Of a stretch of DNA of 24,198 nucleotides, positions 22,543 through 24,198 are shown piece after piece (position 1 is the stretch's first letter; each line of letters begins with the position of its first letter). Origin of the DNA: DATKZH01 sp964475955. Its GTDB lineage: Bacteria; Planctomycetota; Planctomycetia; Pirellulales; Thermoguttaceae. The notes under the pieces are model-generated. The model saw nothing but the letters and a program-made list of their open reading frames with translations, was not told the DNA's origin and did no database searches. The stretch spans positions 1 to 24,198 of the forward strand of contig CAYYZY010000120.1 in the NCBI GenBank assembly GCA_964475955.1, written 5' to 3'. The position numbers were made by a program, and so were the translations under genes.

Positions 22543-22947
22543 TTAGCCGCTCTCGTGGGGGGTAAGCATGGCGGGACCGTCCAACGTGAAGATGACCACG
22601 CGTTCGCCGGTGATGGTGCTGACGTCGGTATGGAGGCTGAGCGTCTTTCGGCCGGTCAAGTCGTGCATGACGGCCTCCAGCAGTGGGCGTCCTCTTTCGA
22701 GCAATTCCCGGCGAACCTGTTTGATCAACTCCCGCCCCCTGGGATTGTCCTCTGTCCTGGCAAGCTGATATTCCGCCTGCGTCAGGACCCCTTTCAGCCG
22801 GACCAGCACCAGGTCGTCGATGATATGGCACTTCGCTTCCGTCGGACCGCGGCCCATGTACTCCTTCTCGAACTTGATGATGGCCTCACTGATCTCGGCT
22901 TCGATCTGGCCCTTCGTCTTCTCCAGACACTTCTGTTTCTGATTCAC
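22543..22947 (-). CDS. MpsC-like (DUF2294) protein
   Basis: A 134-aa soluble protein of the family formerly called DUF2294, now named after MpsC of the MpsABC system linked to membrane potential and bicarbonate uptake in Staphylococcus. Family blocks in order are KTKGQIEAEISEAIIKFEKEYMGRGP, IIDDLVLVRLKGVLTQAEYQLA, GRELIKQVRRELLERGRP and DVSTITGERVVIFTLDG; the domain fills the whole protein. Start is GTG at 22947 with AAGGAG upstream; the frame open to 23109 is not protein-like. No MpsA/MpsB (DabAB-type) gene is in the window, so it is an orphan member here, as often seen. Its biochemical role is not established. A 14-bp palindrome CCGGTCCGGACCGG lies at 22976-22989. Confidence 0.85.
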   Translation of the reverse strand: MNQKQKCLEKTKGQIEAEISEAIIKFEKEYMGRGPTEAKCHIIDDLVLVRLKGVLTQAEYQLARTEDNPRGRELIKQVRRELLERGRPLLEAVMHDLTGRKTLSLHTDVSTITGERVVIFTLDGPAMLTPHESG

Positions 22948-22975
22948 CGTCCACTCTCCTTGCCCGGCGGCATGG

Positions 22976-22989
22976 CCGGTCCGGACCGG
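22976..22989. promoter_or_regulatory. 14-bp perfect palindrome before the DUF2294 gene
   Basis: CCGGTCCGGACCGG is self-complementary and ends 29 bases before the GTG start. It could be an operator. In DNA this GC-rich a chance palindrome is quite possible. Confidence 0.25.
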
Positions 22990-23350
22990 ACCGTCATCCC
23001 GCCCCAACCCACACGCCACGCGGTGGCGTCGAACGTCAGAAGATCCCGCAATGGCCGCACGTTGGCTTGCATGGGCCGGAGCTGAGGCCCTGAAGACACC
23101 GGGGGGCACGTGGATTCCCCCTTCTTCCGTCGTGACGGTGCTTTGCGTCCTCGCGGCTTTACCTCCTCACGGGCTCCCCGACGCTTCCCGTCTCCGGAAA
23201 TCGTCGCAAAGCCTTGAAATAAAAACACTTGCGCGTCTCAAGCGCGAGGCGCCACCACTTGCCGCTCCCCGACGAAGGCCGCAGCGATGCGGCGTGCGGC
23301 CCAGGTATTCCTGCCCCCCAAACCTGGCGCGGCCTCGCGGCCGCAACCAA
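22990..23350. other. Gene-free stretch between DUF2294 and the PurN-side hairpins
   Basis: No gene or convincing promoter is seen. An AT-rich spot TTGAAATAAAAACACTTG (about 23213-23230) stands out but has no properly spaced partner box on either strand. Confidence 0.35.
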
Positions 23351-23400
23351 GTAAGACGGAATGGCATTCCGTCCTACAGCCATGCGCGCGATGCGCGCAT
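23351..23400. repeat. Two adjacent hairpin repeats downstream of purN
   Basis: Arms GTAAGACGGAAT (23351-23362) and ATTCCGTCCTAC (23366-23377) pair at 12 positions with one G-U type mismatch. A second hairpin, ATGCGCGC (23382-23389) and GCGCGCAT (23393-23400), has a 3-base loop. The GTAGGACGGAAT type is one I recall as repeated between planctomycete genes. They begin 25 bases past the purN stop and could stop its transcript. Confidence 0.65.
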
Positions 23401-23424
23401 CCGACCAAGGAAATCTCTACCCCG

Positions 23425-24129
23425 TCACTCCGGGGCGATGCGCACCCGACGGCCATCGACCTCGACGCGGCCTGCGGCGAGGAGGTTGAGTGCCTCGGGG
23501 TAGGCCTCGCACTCGGCCTCGAAGACCCGGGCGGCGAGGCTTTCGGGGGTGTCGTCGTCCAACACGGGGACCGTCTTTTGCAGGATCACCGGGCCGTGGT
23601 CGTATTGGTTGTCGGCAAAATGGACCGTGCACCCGCTCACCTTGGCCCCGTACTCGAGCACCGCCTCGTGGACGAAATGCCCGTACATCCCCTCACCGCC
23701 AAAGGCGGGAATGAGGGCAGGATGAATATTCACCACCCGATTGGTGAAGTCCTCCGGGATGGTCACTCGCTTGAGGAAGCCGCCCATCACCACGAGGCCG
23801 ACGCGGGCCTCCCGGCAATGGTCGAAGAGGGCCTTGCTGAACGCCTCCTGGGAGTCGTAGTCCTTCCGGCGGACCACGGCGTGGGGAATCGCGGCCTGCT
23901 CGGCGTACTGCAACCCACCAGCCTTGGGGGTGCTGGAGAGCACCAGCACGACCTCCGCGTTGAGCGTGCCCGCCTCGATCCGTTGGAGCAGGTTGCGCAA
24001 CGTGGTCCCTCCGCCTGAGATGAGTACGGCAACGCGCAACGGGCGGTTCGAGCTGGAGGGGTTCACCAGGGCGAGGTCCTTTTCTAGGGGGGCAATGCGC
24101 AGGACGAGCGGCCCAGTGGCGGCGCCCAT
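23425..24129 (-). CDS. purN: Phosphoribosylglycinamide formyltransferase PurN
   Basis: A 234-aa cytoplasmic enzyme that transfers a formyl group from 10-formyltetrahydrofolate to GAR in purine synthesis. The nucleotide-binding start is LRVAVLISGGGTTLRNLL (about residues 31-48). The catalytic asparagine, histidine and aspartate are present: N and H in VVNIHPALIPAFGG, D in FADNQYDHGPVILQ. LVVMGGFLKRV marks the folate side. Spacing and length fit the family. The coordinates use ATG at 24129, which lacks a Shine-Dalgarno; GTG at 24066, about ten bases after AAGGA, would give 213 aa and is equally plausible, since the first 21 residues are not conserved-looking. A stop at 24192-24190 limits the frame upstream. 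Confidence 0.92.
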   Translation of the reverse strand: MGAATGPLVLRIAPLEKDLALVNPSSSNRPLRVAVLISGGGTTLRNLLQRIEAGTLNAEVVLVLSSTPKAGGLQYAEQAAIPHAVVRRKDYDSQEAFSKALFDHCREARVGLVVMGGFLKRVTIPEDFTNRVVNIHPALIPAFGGEGMYGHFVHEAVLEYGAKVSGCTVHFADNQYDHGPVILQKTVPVLDDDTPESLAARVFEAECEAYPEALNLLAAGRVEVDGRRVRIAPE

Positions 24130-24198
24130 TTGGGTTCGGCGAGGACGACAGTATCCACGAGCAAGGTGTAAGGGCTGGGCGGCCGGTCGTCAAGGGTT

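Noticed and set aside
23205..23245. Promoter for the DUF2294 gene in an AT-rich spot
   Set aside because: TTGAGA and TATTTC on the minus strand are only 14 bases apart, which is too close for a sigma-70 promoter.

Overview
The window is a GC-rich bacterial segment that most resembles a member of the Planctomycetota. This rests on its gene families (DUF1080/3-keto-disaccharide hydrolase, secreted sialidase-like protein, TIGR03663/Agl23-type membrane protein, a small basic ERR/DRR-rich protein) and on intergenic DNA full of hairpin-forming repeats of types I recall from planctomycete genomes. No rRNA, tRNA or CRISPR array was seen. The species cannot be named from the sequence.

Layout, left to right. 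1-725: a probable gene 3' end, a 52-bp tandem repeat and a REP-like hairpin. 726-2888: a secreted sialidase-like protein (-) and a small 84-aa protein (+), each with its own promoter-like site. 2889-3333: a patchwork of intergenic repeats. 3334-4807: leucine-rich-repeat protein followed by an exported SAM methyltransferase (-). 5076-9248: three minus-strand genes (alpha/alpha-toroid-like protein, thiamine-diphosphate enzyme, PhcB-like methyltransferase) that may form an uncharacterised pathway. 9432-13294: a potassium-uptake operon (DUF6677-like protein, 63-aa membrane peptide, TrkA, TrkH). 13568-14095: a basic histone-tail-like protein. 14438-15980: a secreted pair, F5/8-type C domain protein and DUF1080 protein, with a 126-bp MITE-like element just upstream. 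16419-18089: an Agl23/GT39-like membrane glycosyltransferase (+). 18182-21990: GTP-type PEP carboxykinase, a 69-aa protein, and a 564-aa protein made of two diverged kinase-like halves. 22543-22947: an MpsC/DUF2294 protein. 23425-24129: PurN.

Almost all genes lie on the minus strand. Several starts had to be moved inward from the longest open frame because of signal peptides or Shine-Dalgarno positions; three proteins start, or may start, with GTG. Functions group into glycan use (sialidase-like, DUF1080, discoidin-like), ion homeostasis (Trk), central metabolism (PEPCK, PurN) and unknowns. The most unusual items are the duplicated kinase-like protein translationally coupled to a small protein, the toroid/ThDP/methyltransferase cluster, and the MITE-like element with a clean 6-bp target duplication.
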